Of a DNA stretch of 5,375 nucleotides, positions 4,990 to 5,375 are shown piece after piece. The notes below the pieces were generated by a model. The model did no database searches. It had not been told where the DNA came from and worked only from the letters and a program-made list of their open reading frames with translations. Location: NCBI GenBank assembly GCA_964467615.1, contig CAYXRK010000253.1, forward strand, positions 1-5,375. Direction: 5' to 3'. This DNA comes from CAYXRK01 sp964467615 (lineage in GTDB: Bacteria; Hydrogenedentota; Hydrogenedentia; Hydrogenedentales; GCA-2746185). Numbering within the stretch: position 1 is the stretch's first letter; the number at the start of each line of letters is the position of its first letter. The position numbers and the translations under genes are program-made.

Positions 4990-5375
4990 GTGATCAAGGC
5001 CGTCATCTTCGACATCGACAACACCCTGACCGACTTCATGAAAATGAAGCGGACGGCGGTGGACGCCGCCGTCGAGGGCATGATGGACGCAGGCCTGCCC
5101 GGAGCCAAGGACGACCTGGTCAAGGAAGTCTTCGACGTCTACTGGAAAGAAGGCATCGAGGACCAGAAGATTTTCGACAAGATCCTCAAGGCCAAGCTCG
5201 GCCGCATCGACTACAAGATCCTGGCCGGCGGCATCTTGGCCTACCGCCGCTCCAAGAACGGCACGATGACCCTGTACCCGCGCGTCAACCAGACCCTCAT
5301 CGAGCTCATGCAGCTGGGCATCAAGCGCACCGTCATCTCCGACGCGCCGAAGATGGAGGTGTGGCTGCGCATCGT
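4990..5375 (+). CDS. HAD-superfamily (subfamily IA) hydrolase, N-terminal part
   Basis: The frame runs from GTG 4990 off the right edge, giving 128 residues of a protein whose family is usually 220-240 long. Motif I is VIFDIDNTLTDF, with the nucleophile Asp8 and the acid/base Asp10. Between motifs I and II lies a helical cap (about residues 16-92), the layout of subfamily IA. Motif II is TVISDAP with Ser117. Motifs III and IV lie beyond the window. HAD-IA enzymes are mostly Mg-dependent phosphatases on small metabolites. The substrate cannot be told from sequence. The stretches GRIDYKILAGGILAYRR and VISDAPK resemble the TIGR02253-type hydrolases as I remember them. It is 3 nt behind efp and shares its transcript, but no functional link to EF-P is known to me. 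Third positions are very GC-rich. Confidence 0.88.
   Translation, partial: MIKAVIFDIDNTLTDFMKMKRTAVDAAVEGMMDAGLPGAKDDLVKEVFDVYWKEGIEDQKIFDKILKAKLGRIDYKILAGGILAYRRSKNGTMTLYPRVNQTLIELMQLGIKRTVISDAPKMEVWLRI

Noticed and set aside
4764..5123. 119-codon leftward ORF across efp and the HAD gene
   Set aside because: It is antisense to two well-supported genes and has no domain.
1..5375. CRISPR arrays, tRNA or rRNA genes, insertion sequences
   Set aside because: No spaced direct repeats, cloverleaf-like sequences, rRNA motifs, transposase motifs or terminal inverted repeats were seen on either strand.

Overview
The window reads as a bacterial chromosome fragment of fairly high GC, with a lower-GC island (about 40-48% in the 60-base rows from 661 to 960) around a toxin-antitoxin remnant. 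The elongation factor P at 4423-4986 carries the loop HHRKSQ in place of the usual PGKG loop. From memory this resembles Elusimicrobiota EF-P, so that phylum is my best guess. It is an inference, not a search result.

Layout, left to right. (1) The window opens with the 3' end of a tetratricopeptide-repeat (TPR) protein (+, to 301). (2) Convergent to it on the minus strand lies a damaged higBA locus. higB (877-672) has lost its central part and its reading frame. The frameshifted frame runs into higA (661-275), so one 200-codon ORF joins the HigB N-terminus to the whole antitoxin. A good promoter and palindromic sites lie upstream (884-933). (3) Reading rightward, 971-2995 encodes a 674-residue exported multidomain protein. 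It has a signal peptide, a helical region with four cysteines, a hydrophobic 'pre-toxin-like' segment, a region resembling the phospho-Ser/Thr lyase domain of class III lanthipeptide synthetases (LanKC/RamC) and OspF/SpvC effectors, and a C-terminal FHA domain. A strong intrinsic terminator follows. (4) A small exported helical protein of unknown function (3116-3598) comes next. (5) It abuts, tail to tail with no gap, a soluble sensor-less histidine kinase (minus, 4384-3599). (6) Divergent from the kinase is a housekeeping pair, efp (4423-4986) and a HAD-family hydrolase (4990 to the window edge), separated by 3 nt.

The most unusual item is the exported protein at 971-2995. It combines a domain that looks able to bind or eliminate phosphate from phospho-Ser/Thr with a phosphothreonine-recognition domain behind a secretion signal. 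This is the best candidate here for something undescribed, for example a secreted effector or an envelope protein acting on phosphoproteins. The His that serves as catalytic acid in the known lyases appears to be Arg, so activity is uncertain. Second in interest are the higB deletion/fusion and an EF-P whose loop tip is Gln instead of a modifiable Lys or Arg.
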